Origin: Larkinella insperata
GTDB lineage: Bacteria > Bacteroidota > Bacteroidia > Cytophagales > Spirosomataceae
Length of the DNA: 64,000 nt
Direction of reading: 5' to 3'
Assembly: GCF_026248825.1 (NCBI RefSeq)
Contig: NZ_CP110973.1
Coordinates: 1,364,001 to 1,428,000, forward strand
Both the position numbers and the translations under genes were made by a program. Within the stretch, counting starts at the first letter, position 1. The number at the start of each line of letters is the position of its first letter. The notes beneath the pieces are model-generated. The model worked only from the letters and a program-made list of their open reading frames with translations. It was not told the origin of the DNA and made no database searches. Shown here piece by piece: positions 43,293-51,504 of the stretch.

Positions 43293-43297
43293 GCCAT

Positions 43298-43335
43298 AAA
43301 AAAAGGCAAAACAGAAAATTTCTGTTTTGCCTTTA
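43298..43335 (+). terminator. Terminator after the DUF4199-like gene
   Basis: A-run then AAAGGCAAAACAGAAA, loop ATT, TCTGTTTTGCCTTT. It is close to symmetrical, so it may also end the minus-strand tRNA transcript. Confidence 0.88.
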
Positions 43336-43341
43336 GGCCAG

Positions 43342-43415
43342 TCGGGATGGCGGGATTCGAACCCACGACCCCTTGCACCCCATGCAAGTACACTACCTGG
43401 CTGTGCTACATCCCG
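43342..43415 (-). tRNA. tRNA-Pro, anticodon GGG
   Basis: Read on the minus strand, a 74-nt cloverleaf: acceptor CGGGATG/CATCCCG, D-stem GCAC/GTGT, anticodon stem CTTGC/GCAAG with loop ATGGGGT (anticodon GGG at positions 34-36), T-stem GTGGG/CCCGC with loop TTCGAAT, discriminator A. CCA is not encoded. Proline by anticodon. Confidence 0.95.
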
Positions 43416-43562
43416 AATCGGGTGCAAATATACAAAAGTTACGCATACTGCATGAAACACTCCAAGTTATTTTCTGCATCTGCAAACTTTCGTCCGTGTT
43501 CTTCTGATTCCAAATCCCGTTGGTACAGCTTTTTGAATACGAACGAAAGCCCGTAGGTGCGT

Positions 43563-45971
43563 TTATTCATTTCGATTGTTGGCACCGCCCTGGCGAGCCG
43601 GGGGCTGCGCCGACTGCTGTTGCTGCATTGGGTTCGGAACCCGGGCTCCTCCTCGGCCACCCTGTCCTTGCTTAAACAACTGGAAACGCGTCGGTTTTGA
43701 TACGCGCGGGAAAGCGTTGTTGTCGGTGTCAATGTCGGCAATCTCCTGGAAAGGATCCAGCGTCCACTGCACCACCCGCTTGCCCGTGGCAATCACCTTC
43801 TGAATCTGTGCATCGTTGAAGCGCCAGATCTCCGCCGGAAAACGAGCCACCGAATCGGTGCCGTCCTCAAACTGCATCCGGACAATCACCGGCATGGGCA
43901 GGCCTCCCTTGTTCTTGACCGTCAAGGTATAAAAGTTGTTCTTCGACGCCAGCGTCTGACGCTCTTCCTGGCTCAGACTGGACAGGTACTCTTCGTACTT
44001 CTTCTTGTCGGCATCGGTCACCGCGTAAGGATCGTAGCGGTTGTAGAAGTCCTTCATGGTCGAGTCCTGGGCCACGACGGTCTGGGCCTGGGTGGCCGCA
44101 TCGCGCATCTTGCTGATGGTCTTGGCCCGGTTCTGGGCTTCGGTGCGGGCCAGGGCCTTCTCGACTTCGGGGTTCTGGGTGTTGAGGGTAAACCAGTCGA
44201 CTTCGACCAGGTCCTGATCGACGGGTTCGACGCCGTAGAACCAGCCTTTCCAGAACCAGTCCAGGTCCACGCCCGAGGCATCTTCCAGGGTGCGGAAGAA
44301 GTCGGCGGGGGTGGGGTTTTTGAAGCGCCAGCGGTTGGCGTACTCCTTGAAGGCGTAGTCGAACAGTTCGCGGCCCATGACGGTTTCGCGCAGAATGTTC
44401 AAGGCCGTGGCCGGTTTGGCGTAGGCGTTGGGGCCGAGGCTAATGACGTTATCGGAAGAAGTCATAATGGGCGACAGCACCGATTTGTCGGATTTCATGT
44501 AATCAACAATCTGATTGGGTTCTCCGCGCCGGGTCGGGAAGTTATAATCCCATTCCTTCTCGGCCAGATATTGGCAGAACGTGTTCAATCCTTCGTCCAT
44601 CCAGGCCCACTGCCGCTCGTCGGAGTTGACGATCATGGGGAAAAAGTTGTGGCCCACTTCGTGGATAATCACCCCGATCATACCGGCTTTGGTCGCTTCC
44701 GAATAGGTACCATCGGGTTCGGGCCGCCCGCCGTTGAAGCTGATCATCGGGTATTCCATCCCACCGCCAGGAACTCCATGACAGGAAATCGCCACCGGGT
44801 AGGGATACTTGAAGGTCCGGTTTCCGTAGGATTTGAGCGTGTGTTCTACCGCCCGGGTTGAATACTGGCCCCACAGCGGATTTCCTTCTTTCGGATACAC
44901 CGACATGCTCCAGATTTTGCGGCCATCGCCGTAGACATCGGTTTGCATGGCGTCCCAGATGAATTTACGGGAGGAGGCAAAGGCAAAGTCGCGCACGTTG
45001 TCGGCTTTGTAAATCCAGGTTTTCTTGCCGGTTGGCTTCGCTTTCTCGGCGGCTTCGGCTTCGGCCTGCGTCACAATCAGCACCGGCGTTTTGGAATTGG
45101 CGGCTTTCTGCATTCGTTGCGCCTGCGTGGGCGTCAGCACCTGCTTGTAATTCTGACACTCGCCCGAGGCAACCACAACGTGGTCGTTGGGCACAGTGAT
45201 GGCCACTTTGTAGTTACCGAAGATGAGCGTGAACTCACCCTGCCCCAGAAACTGCTTGTGCTGCCAGCCGTTGACGTCGTCGTAGGCCGCCAGACGCGGA
45301 AACCAGTGGGCAATGAAGTAATTGTAATTACCGTCTTTGGGAAAGTACTCGTAACCGCTGCGACCGTAGTATTCCGTGATCAGGTAACTCCAGTCGACGC
45401 CAAAGGCAACGTTCTGGCCCGGTTTCAGGGGCGTCGGCAGGTCGATGCGCATCATCGTCTGGTTGATGGTGTATTTCAACGGCTTACCGGCTTTGTCTTT
45501 TACCGCCGTAATTTTATACCCAAAGTCTTTGTTGGGATCCGGCCCGGCGCCCCGGCCAGCCGTAGAAGTTAAGGTACTCAGCCCAGCCGGCGACATACCG
45601 TTTTCGTTCACTCCGCCCGTTTTTGTAATCCCGCCAATGGAGCCTTTTTCGAAATAATTCTGATCGAGTTGCAGCCAGATGTACTTCAGTTCGTCGGGCG
45701 AGTTGTTGAAGTACGTCACCAGTTCGGAGCCCGTGATTTTCTGGTTGGCATCGTCAAGTTCAACCTTGATGTCGTAATCGGCCCGGTTCTGGAAAAAATC
45801 GCGGCCGGGTGAGCCGGAAGCCGTGCGAAACGTATTGGGCGTGGGCAGCAACGGACCCATCTGTTCAAAGCGGTCGTTGGCCTTGTAATTGGGCGATGGC
45901 TGCGATTGCGCTTGCGCACCAAATACAATTGCGGTTAATCCCGCAACCAATACATGAAATCTCAATTTCAT
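43563..45971 (-). CDS. Exported M1-family metallopeptidase
   Basis: About 802 residues from the ATG at 45971, chosen because MKLRFHVLVAGLTAIVFGAQAQ is a signal peptide. The zinc site is HEVGH at 437-441 with E460 in WMDEGLNTF, and GGGMEYPM at 402-409 replaces the usual GAMEN exopeptidase loop. A Gly/Arg/Gln/Pro-rich tail of about 30 residues ends the protein. It is likely a periplasmic or surface aminopeptidase-like enzyme. Confidence 0.9.
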   Translation of the reverse strand: MKLRFHVLVAGLTAIVFGAQAQSQPSPNYKANDRFEQMGPLLPTPNTFRTASGSPGRDFFQNRADYDIKVELDDANQKITGSELVTYFNNSPDELKYIWLQLDQNYFEKGSIGGITKTGGVNENGMSPAGLSTLTSTAGRGAGPDPNKDFGYKITAVKDKAGKPLKYTINQTMMRIDLPTPLKPGQNVAFGVDWSYLITEYYGRSGYEYFPKDGNYNYFIAHWFPRLAAYDDVNGWQHKQFLGQGEFTLIFGNYKVAITVPNDHVVVASGECQNYKQVLTPTQAQRMQKAANSKTPVLIVTQAEAEAAEKAKPTGKKTWIYKADNVRDFAFASSRKFIWDAMQTDVYGDGRKIWSMSVYPKEGNPLWGQYSTRAVEHTLKSYGNRTFKYPYPVAISCHGVPGGGMEYPMISFNGGRPEPDGTYSEATKAGMIGVIIHEVGHNFFPMIVNSDERQWAWMDEGLNTFCQYLAEKEWDYNFPTRRGEPNQIVDYMKSDKSVLSPIMTSSDNVISLGPNAYAKPATALNILRETVMGRELFDYAFKEYANRWRFKNPTPADFFRTLEDASGVDLDWFWKGWFYGVEPVDQDLVEVDWFTLNTQNPEVEKALARTEAQNRAKTISKMRDAATQAQTVVAQDSTMKDFYNRYDPYAVTDADKKKYEEYLSSLSQEERQTLASKNNFYTLTVKNKGGLPMPVIVRMQFEDGTDSVARFPAEIWRFNDAQIQKVIATGKRVVQWTLDPFQEIADIDTDNNAFPRVSKPTRFQLFKQGQGGRGGARVPNPMQQQQSAQPPARQGGANNRNE

Positions 45972-46182
45972 AGTTGGGTGTCGAAATATAATTTGTGATG
46001 AATGTGACAATGAAATTACGAAAAAGCCTTCAACTATACCTATACGGTATACGTTAGAAACGCCGAAGCCAGTAAACTTTCTATTTATACTTTTTATTTT
46101 CCTAGTTCACCGTGGCATAAACAGGGAAACCGCTGTTCGATAAAGGCTCTTGAGCACCCGGTGGAAGGAAGCCGTTCGGATA

Positions 46183-46791
46183 TCAGAATAGTTCGGCGAG
46201 GTATTCGTTGCCGATAATGAGCGAGAGCGCCATCCCGGCCACAATACCGGAAACAATCAGATTCCAATCGTGCCGGCGAACCCGCATCAGTTCCACCAGG
46301 AAAAAAGCGAGGGCTAATACGGCGATGACGATGAAAATCTGGCCGAGTTCCAGGCCAAGATTGAACGCAAACAACGGTTTGACGATGCTCGACTGCCGCC
46401 CCAGCAAACTCCGGAGGTAATTGGAGAAACCCATACCGTGGATCAGACCGAACAGCAGCGCGAGCACGTACCGCCCCGGCGATTGCCTGGGCTGCTCGTT
46501 GAACAGGCTTTTAGGAATTTTGTAGAAAAAGTTGGTGACTGCCGTAATCAGAATGGTAATCGGGATCAGCAATTCAATCAGATCGGTGCTGTAGTTGATC
46601 AGTTGCAGCGTGGCCAGTGCCAGCGTAAGGGAGTGGCCGAGTGTGAATGCCGTGACCAGAATCAGGACCTGTTTCCATTGGTTGATCGTGTAAATAGCGC
46701 ACAATGCGATGACAAACAAAATGTGGTCGTAGCCACCCGGATCGGTAATGTGCGAAAAGCCCAGTTGGAGGTAAGCCCAGAATTCACTCAT
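46183..46791 (-). CDS. HupE/UreJ-family membrane protein
   Basis: A 202-residue protein from the ATG at 46791 (SEFWAYLQLGFSHITDPGGYDHILFVIALCAIY). The G-x-x-H-I-x-D-x-x-G-x-D-H-I-L-F motif with six or so helices marks the HupE/UreJ_2 group; members are linked to metal uptake, here nickel or cobalt, but no hydrogenase or urease genes are near. The second conserved box is ALLFGLIHGMGFSNYL. Function inferred from family only. Confidence 0.8.
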   Translation of the reverse strand: MSEFWAYLQLGFSHITDPGGYDHILFVIALCAIYTINQWKQVLILVTAFTLGHSLTLALATLQLINYSTDLIELLIPITILITAVTNFFYKIPKSLFNEQPRQSPGRYVLALLFGLIHGMGFSNYLRSLLGRQSSIVKPLFAFNLGLELGQIFIVIAVLALAFFLVELMRVRRHDWNLIVSGIVAGMALSLIIGNEYLAELF

Positions 46792-46908
46792 ACGGCAATT
46801 GACGGTGTTAAAAGCGGTTGGGAATAGAATCGTTAGGTGGAATGCCGCAAAAATAGAAAGTTTGTCCATTCAGACCTACTTTACGGTCGGTAACTACAGA
46901 TTGCCTTG

Positions 46909-46916
46909 TACTTTTG
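46909..46916 (+). promoter_or_regulatory. Candidate -7 box TACTTTTG before the MDR oxidoreductase
   Basis: An exact TAnnTTTG match, 40 bp before the ATG at 46956. A -33 box is not clear. Confidence 0.45.
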
Positions 46917-46955
46917 TGAACAGGCTATTGTTTACTCATCAACATTACCCTTACC

Positions 46956-47927
46956 ATGCAAACCGTTTCCTTTTCATCCATCGGCAAACCCACCGACGTT
47001 CTCCAGGTTATCGAAACCTCGTTGCCCGAACCGGGGCCCGGTGAAGTCCGGATTAAAGTTATTGCCAGTCCAATCAATCCGTCGGACCTGCTGTTTGTCC
47101 AGAATATGTACGGCACCCAGCCCGAATTGCCCTCAGGGACGGGTTTTGAAGGTGTCGGCATAGTCGATAAACTGGGTGAAGGCGTCACCATGCGTACCGG
47201 CATCCGGGTGAGTTTCACGGCCATCGGGGCCTGGTCGGAGTACGTGCTGGCCAACCAGCGCAGTTTAATTCCGGTGCCCGATTCGCTGTCCGACGAGGTG
47301 GCGGCCCAGTTGTTTGTCAACCCGTTTTCGGCCTACGCCATGGTGGAAGAGTCGGGACTACAGCCCGGGCAGTGGGTGCTCCTGACAGCCGCCGGATCAT
47401 CGTTCAGCAAACTGGTGATTCAGTTGTGCAAGATGAAAGGCATTCAAACCATTGGCACCGTCCGGCACAACGACCTCGACGACGAACTGAAAGCCCTCGG
47501 GTTGACCGAAATCATCAATACCGAAAAGGAAAAGCTGACCACCCGCGTGAAAGCCATCACCCAGGGACGCGGTGTAGCCTGCGTGCTGGAAGCGGTGGGC
47601 GGCAATACCACCTCCGATGCGCTGAAGTGTCTGGCCAAAGGGGGTACGATGCTGCTCTACGGTGTACTGAGTCTGCAAAACCCCTCGCTCAACGCGGGCC
47701 TGATTATTTTCCGGGAATTAACCATCAAGGGATTCTGGCTGACCGACTGGATGCGCCGGGTCGACAGCCAGACGCGGCAGAACGTGGCCCGCAACGTAAT
47801 TACGCTGCTCGTGAGCGGCCAGATTCAGGTGCCGGTGGAAGCGACCTATGCGCTTACCGATCTAAAAAAAGCCATTGAACACAGCGAACGGGCCGGACGG
47901 CGCGGAAAGATTCTGCTAAAAGCCTAA
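46956..47927 (+). CDS. MDR-family NAD(P)H-dependent oxidoreductase (2-enoyl thioester reductase/quinone reductase-like)
   Basis: A 323-residue medium-chain dehydrogenase. The catalytic domain starts SSIGKPTDVLQVIETSLPEPGPGEVRIKVIASPINPSDLLFVQN; the NADP fold has WVLLTAAGSSFSKLVIQLCKMKGIQTIGTVR; and the zinc ligands of alcohol dehydrogenases are absent. This resembles MECR/ETR1-type enoyl reductases. The likely product acts on alkenals, quinones or enoyl thioesters; which one is unknown. Confidence 0.85.
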   Translation: MQTVSFSSIGKPTDVLQVIETSLPEPGPGEVRIKVIASPINPSDLLFVQNMYGTQPELPSGTGFEGVGIVDKLGEGVTMRTGIRVSFTAIGAWSEYVLANQRSLIPVPDSLSDEVAAQLFVNPFSAYAMVEESGLQPGQWVLLTAAGSSFSKLVIQLCKMKGIQTIGTVRHNDLDDELKALGLTEIINTEKEKLTTRVKAITQGRGVACVLEAVGGNTTSDALKCLAKGGTMLLYGVLSLQNPSLNAGLIIFRELTIKGFWLTDWMRRVDSQTRQNVARNVITLLVSGQIQVPVEATYALTDLKKAIEHSERAGRRGKILLKA

Positions 47928-47965
47928 ATACTAAGTTTTCCAACCGTTTCTCTGTATTGTTTCGT

Positions 47966-47973
47966 TATATTTG
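47966..47973 (+). promoter_or_regulatory. Candidate -7 box TATATTTG before the second exbB
   Basis: An exact consensus match 108 bp before the ATG at 48081. No clear -33. Confidence 0.4.
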
Positions 47974-48080
47974 AACACCTATCAATTACAATAAATCCGG
48001 CCGGAAGGCGTTGACAAACGAAGGCTTCTGCACCGGTTTAGTGGCAACGATAAAAACCGATTATCTGATTTACAGCGCAC

Positions 48081-48785
48081 ATGATTCTATTACAAGTTCC
48101 AACGACGGGTACTTCAGCCGTCGACTCCACGGCAGCCGCAGCTCCGGCCCAAAGTATGCAACTCTTCGATCTGGTAGCCAAAGGCGGCTGGGTCATGATC
48201 CCCATCTCCATCCTGTTTTTCCTGACGTTGTACCTCATTATCGAGCGCTGGCTGTTCATCCGCAGCAACACCCGCGTCGACGATAATTTCATTGACAACG
48301 TGAAAGACATGGTGATGCAGGGAAATATCAAATCCGCCGAATCCTTCTGCAAAAACCAGCGGAATTCCATCGGCCGGATTTTCGAAAAAGCCGTCGGACG
48401 CATTGGTTCGCCCATTAAAGATATTGAAGGCACCCTGGAAACCGTCGGTCAGATTGAGTTGTCGCGGCTGGAACGCAACCTGGGCTATCTGGGAATCATC
48501 GCCGGTATTGCGCCGATGCTCGGTTTTATCGGTACCATTTCGGGGATCATCCGGATTTTCTACGACATCTCGCTCTCGGACAACATCAGTGTCGGGATCA
48601 TCGCCGGCGGTCTGTACGAAAAAATGATTACGTCCGGCGCCGGTCTGATTGTGGGGGTTATTGCCTATACCGGGTATCACCTGCTCAACATGCTCATCGA
48701 GAAATTTACGCTGAAGCTGGAAATCAACTCGTTCGAGTTCATGGAAGTATTGCAAAAACCAACCGAAGCCGCGCGGGTCCGATAA
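48081..48785 (+). CDS. exbB: MotA/TolQ/ExbB proton channel protein (second system)
   Basis: A 234-residue protein with a short Ser/Ala-rich N-terminus, a first helix (GGWVMIPISILFFLTLYLIIERWLFIR) and the signature LGIIAGIAPMLGFIGTISGIIRIFYDISLSDNISVGIIAGGLYEKMITSGAGLIVGVIAYTGYHLL. It is shorter than the 28.4-kb paralogue. Pairs with one exbD and no tonB. It could power another envelope process such as a Tol-like system; inferred. Confidence 0.92.
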   Translation: MILLQVPTTGTSAVDSTAAAAPAQSMQLFDLVAKGGWVMIPISILFFLTLYLIIERWLFIRSNTRVDDNFIDNVKDMVMQGNIKSAESFCKNQRNSIGRIFEKAVGRIGSPIKDIEGTLETVGQIELSRLERNLGYLGIIAGIAPMLGFIGTISGIIRIFYDISLSDNISVGIIAGGLYEKMITSGAGLIVGVIAYTGYHLLNMLIEKFTLKLEINSFEFMEVLQKPTEAARVR

Positions 48786-48858
48786 GACAAAGAAGGTAGA
48801 CAGGGGAGCAAAGACCAACGCTGCTCATTAGTCTGTCTTTCGTCTCTTGTCTTTATTC
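48784..48858. repeat. Imperfect spacer hairpin between exbB and exbD
   Basis: In the 84-bp gap AGACAG and GGAGCA (around 48797-48810) pair with TGCTC and CTGTCT (around 48822-48838), and AAGACAA at the left pairs with TTGTCTT at the right end. No T-tract. It belongs to the spacer-hairpin series. Confidence 0.55.
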
Positions 48859-48869
48859 TATCCTCTCTT

Positions 48870-49262
48870 ATGAAATTTCGAAGAAAAAATAAATTTGCCG
48901 CCGAGGTTGCCACCTCTTCGCTGAACGACATCATGTTCTTCCTGCTGTTGTTCTTTCTGATCATCTCGACGGTGGCCAATCCGAACGTCATTAAGCTGAT
49001 GCTGCCGAAAGCATCGTCGTCGCAGCAGCTCAGCAAAAAGCAGGTGACGCTTTCCGTTGACGCCGAGAAACGGTATTTTATTGATAAAACGCCGGTATCG
49101 CCCGAAAACCTGGAAATGGAGCTGCAAACGGTGATGAAAGATGTGGCCGAACCAACGATTGTGGTTCGGGTTGATAAAACGCTGGCCGTTCAGGACCTGG
49201 TCGATATTTTGCAAACAGGAGCCAAGCTGAACATAAAAATGGTAATGGCAACCTCGAAATAA
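48870..49262 (+). CDS. exbD: ExbD-family biopolymer transport protein (second system)
   Basis: A 130-residue ExbD with a short N-terminus, the acidic helix (EVATSSLNDIMFFLLLFFLIISTVANP, Asp near residue 19) and a periplasmic domain with a typical IVVRVDKTLAVQDLVDIL strand. It follows exbB with a hairpin spacer and ends just before a strong terminator. Confidence 0.92.
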   Translation: MKFRRKNKFAAEVATSSLNDIMFFLLLFFLIISTVANPNVIKLMLPKASSSQQLSKKQVTLSVDAEKRYFIDKTPVSPENLEMELQTVMKDVAEPTIVVRVDKTLAVQDLVDILQTGAKLNIKMVMATSK

Positions 49263-49279
49263 GCCAATCCATTCGCTAC

Positions 49280-49314
49280 AAAGAGACCGGTGAGCTTCGC
49301 TTACCGGTCTCTTT
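49280..49314. terminator. Shared terminator between exbD and apbE
   Basis: A perfect hairpin AAAGAGACCGGT, loop, ACCGGTCTCTTT. It lies 18 bp after the + strand exbD and overlaps the stop codon of the minus-strand apbE gene (49301-49303). Confidence 0.9.
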
Positions 49315-50329
49315 CTTTGAAAGTCCAGCGGGTCAGGTGGCCGTTGCGGTTTTCCGTAACCCAGACCGTTACACCCGGAAATCGTCGCATCAGCCGACTG
49401 CTTTTCCGAATCCCGGCTACACTAAACACTTTCGTCAGGGCGTCGGCCTGCGTACCGTCGGGGGCCAGAACCGTCGTCTGAACGTCGTGGAGCAGCCCCA
49501 GGCCCGTCCGCGGATTCATCAGGTGCGAATACCGTTTCCCCTCGTGTTCGAGGTACCGGTAGGTTGCGCCGGAAGCCGTGATTCCGACGTTCTTGAGGAG
49601 TAAGGTGGTGGTGTCGGTGCCAAAACCCGTCAGTACCCGCCAGCCCGATTCGCCCGGGGGTGGTTCGCTCACCCGAATATCTCCGCCAATGTCCAGCAGG
49701 GCCGACCGGATGCCCAATTGCTGGAGCACTTTCATTCCTTCGTCATTGGCAAACCCCTGACCGATACCGCCCACATCCAGCCGCATACCCGCTTTTTTCA
49801 GGCTTATTCTCCGGCCCACCGAGTCAAACCGGATGTACCGGTAATCGACCAGCCGGTGTGCTTTTCTCAACTCCTTCCGGGAGGGAAAGATGTTGCGCCG
49901 AACGGCCCGACGCCAGAGCTGCGACAAGGGTCCAATGGTGGGGTCATACAAACCGTCCGATTTTTGGGCCATCATAACGGCTTTTTGAAGAACATCGTAC
50001 AGGAAAGGCGAAACCCGCACCCACTGCCCCGACCCGGCCGTGGCCGAAAGCCGATTGATTTCGCTTCCGTCCCGGTAATCGCTCATCACCTCATTCAGCG
50101 AATCCATCCGGGCGTCAACCGCCCGCCGAACCCGTTGGGCCGTGCTATCGTCCGGCGCGTAGAAAACTTTACGGTATTCGGTCCCAAACAGTCCCCGGTC
50201 AAACGTGTACCGCTTCAAGGACTGGGCGCGCGTCGGCCCGTTCATTAGCGTGCAGCAAAGGAACAGGCAGGCGCCGATACGCCCCAGGCCCAAAACCGTT
50301 CGTACTCTGTTGGTTGAAAGAGTTGACAA
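49301..50329 (-). CDS. apbE: FAD:protein FMN transferase
   Basis: A 342-residue protein with an N-terminal hydrophobic segment (GLGRIGACLFLCCTLMNGPTRAQ) that attaches FMN to Thr/Ser of target proteins. Family pieces: DIGGDIRVSEPPP, the ligand-binding VGGIGQGFANDEG, and HLMNPRTGLGLLHDVQTTVLAPDGTQADALTKVFSVAG. It lies 8 bp after aroC. The target protein, such as an Nqr or Rnf subunit, is not in the window. Confidence 0.88.
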   Translation of the reverse strand: MSTLSTNRVRTVLGLGRIGACLFLCCTLMNGPTRAQSLKRYTFDRGLFGTEYRKVFYAPDDSTAQRVRRAVDARMDSLNEVMSDYRDGSEINRLSATAGSGQWVRVSPFLYDVLQKAVMMAQKSDGLYDPTIGPLSQLWRRAVRRNIFPSRKELRKAHRLVDYRYIRFDSVGRRISLKKAGMRLDVGGIGQGFANDEGMKVLQQLGIRSALLDIGGDIRVSEPPPGESGWRVLTGFGTDTTTLLLKNVGITASGATYRYLEHEGKRYSHLMNPRTGLGLLHDVQTTVLAPDGTQADALTKVFSVAGIRKSSRLMRRFPGVTVWVTENRNGHLTRWTFKERDR

Positions 50330-50337
50330 AGCCGTCG

Positions 50338-51420
50338 TTATACTTTCGCTACTTTGTTCCGCAGGTAGAAATCAGCCAGTACGAGCGCGGCCATAGCTTC
50401 CACAATCGGAACCGCGCGCGGAACAACACAGGGATCATGCCGGCCTTTACCCGACACTACCACTGGATTTCCGTTCACATCCACGCTTTCCTGATCCTGC
50501 ATGATGGTTGCCACGGGTTTGAACCCTACCCGGAAATAAATGTCTTCGCCGTTGGAAATGCCCCCCTGAATCCCGCCGGAGTGGTTGGTCGTCGTCCGAA
50601 CGCGGCCGGTTCCCTCATCGACGTAATACGGATCGTTGTGCTCGGAACCGTGCAGTTCCGTTCCGGCAAAACCGCTGCCATATTCGAAGCCTTTTACGGC
50701 GTTGATGCTCAGCATAGCCTTGCCCAGCTCGGCATGAAGTTTATCGAAAACCGGCTCTCCCCAGCCCGCCGGAACACCCGTCACGACGCAGGATACCACG
50801 CCCCCCACCGAATCGCCCTGCTTGCGGGTTTCGTCGATGTAGTCGAACATCCGCTGCGCCAGTTCCGGATCGGGGCACCGCACGGCGTTTTCTTCGGCTT
50901 TGGCCAGTTCGAGTTGCTGATACGGGGTTTCGAGTTTCAGTTTTCCCACTTGCGACACATACGCCTGAATGCTGACGCCCTGTTGCTTCAACAATAGTTT
51001 CGCCAACGCCCCGGCGGCCACCCGGGCGGCTGTCTCGCGGGCCGAACTGCGTCCACCACCCCGGTAATCCCGCACCCCGTATTTCTGCTGGTAGGTGTAA
51101 TCGGCGTGCGAAGGCCGAAACTGCTGGGAGATGTGCGAATAATCTTTGCTGCGCTGGTCTTCGTTCCAGATCACCAGGCTGATGGGGGTCCCTTCTGTTT
51201 TTCCTTCGAAAATGCCGGATAGCACCTGAAATTCGTCTTTCTCGCGCCGTTGCGTTGTAATTCGCGACTGGCCGGGCTTCCGGCGGTCCAGTTCCGACTG
51301 AATAAAGGCGGTATCGACTTCCAACCCGGCCGGACACCCGTCGATGATGACGCCGATGGCCGCGCCGTGTGATTCGCCAAATGTAGCTATTTTAAAAAGC
51401 GTGCCGTATGTACTGCTCAT
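50338..51420 (-). CDS. aroC: Chorismate synthase
   Basis: A 360-residue enzyme that makes chorismate, using reduced FMN. Conserved parts: FGESHGAAIGVIIDGCPAGLEV near residues 13-34, GGGRSSARETAARVAAGALAKLLL near 120-143, and NHSGGIQGGISNGEDIYFRVGFKPVATI. Length matches the family (about 350-400). Confidence 0.96.
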   Translation of the reverse strand: MSSTYGTLFKIATFGESHGAAIGVIIDGCPAGLEVDTAFIQSELDRRKPGQSRITTQRREKDEFQVLSGIFEGKTEGTPISLVIWNEDQRSKDYSHISQQFRPSHADYTYQQKYGVRDYRGGGRSSARETAARVAAGALAKLLLKQQGVSIQAYVSQVGKLKLETPYQQLELAKAEENAVRCPDPELAQRMFDYIDETRKQGDSVGGVVSCVVTGVPAGWGEPVFDKLHAELGKAMLSINAVKGFEYGSGFAGTELHGSEHNDPYYVDEGTGRVRTTTNHSGGIQGGISNGEDIYFRVGFKPVATIMQDQESVDVNGNPVVVSGKGRHDPCVVPRAVPIVEAMAALVLADFYLRNKVAKV

Positions 51421-51447
51421 TGCTTACCTAGAAGTGAAAAATATGTC

Positions 51448-51504
51448 AAGCGAGACGAGGTGAACGGTCTTTATTCTTTTGTCCATCCGCTCGCATCTTC
51501 GCTT
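51448..51504. repeat. Imperfect spacer hairpin between batD and aroC
   Basis: AAGCGAGACGAGG at 51448-51460 matches, with gaps, the reverse complement of the 51483-51504 segment, the outer arms AAGCGA and TCGCTT being exact. No T-tract. Confidence 0.5.

Noticed and set aside
43203..43460. Open frame across the tRNA-Pro gene on the minus strand
   Set aside because: It reads through the tRNA and terminator; typical false call over a tRNA.
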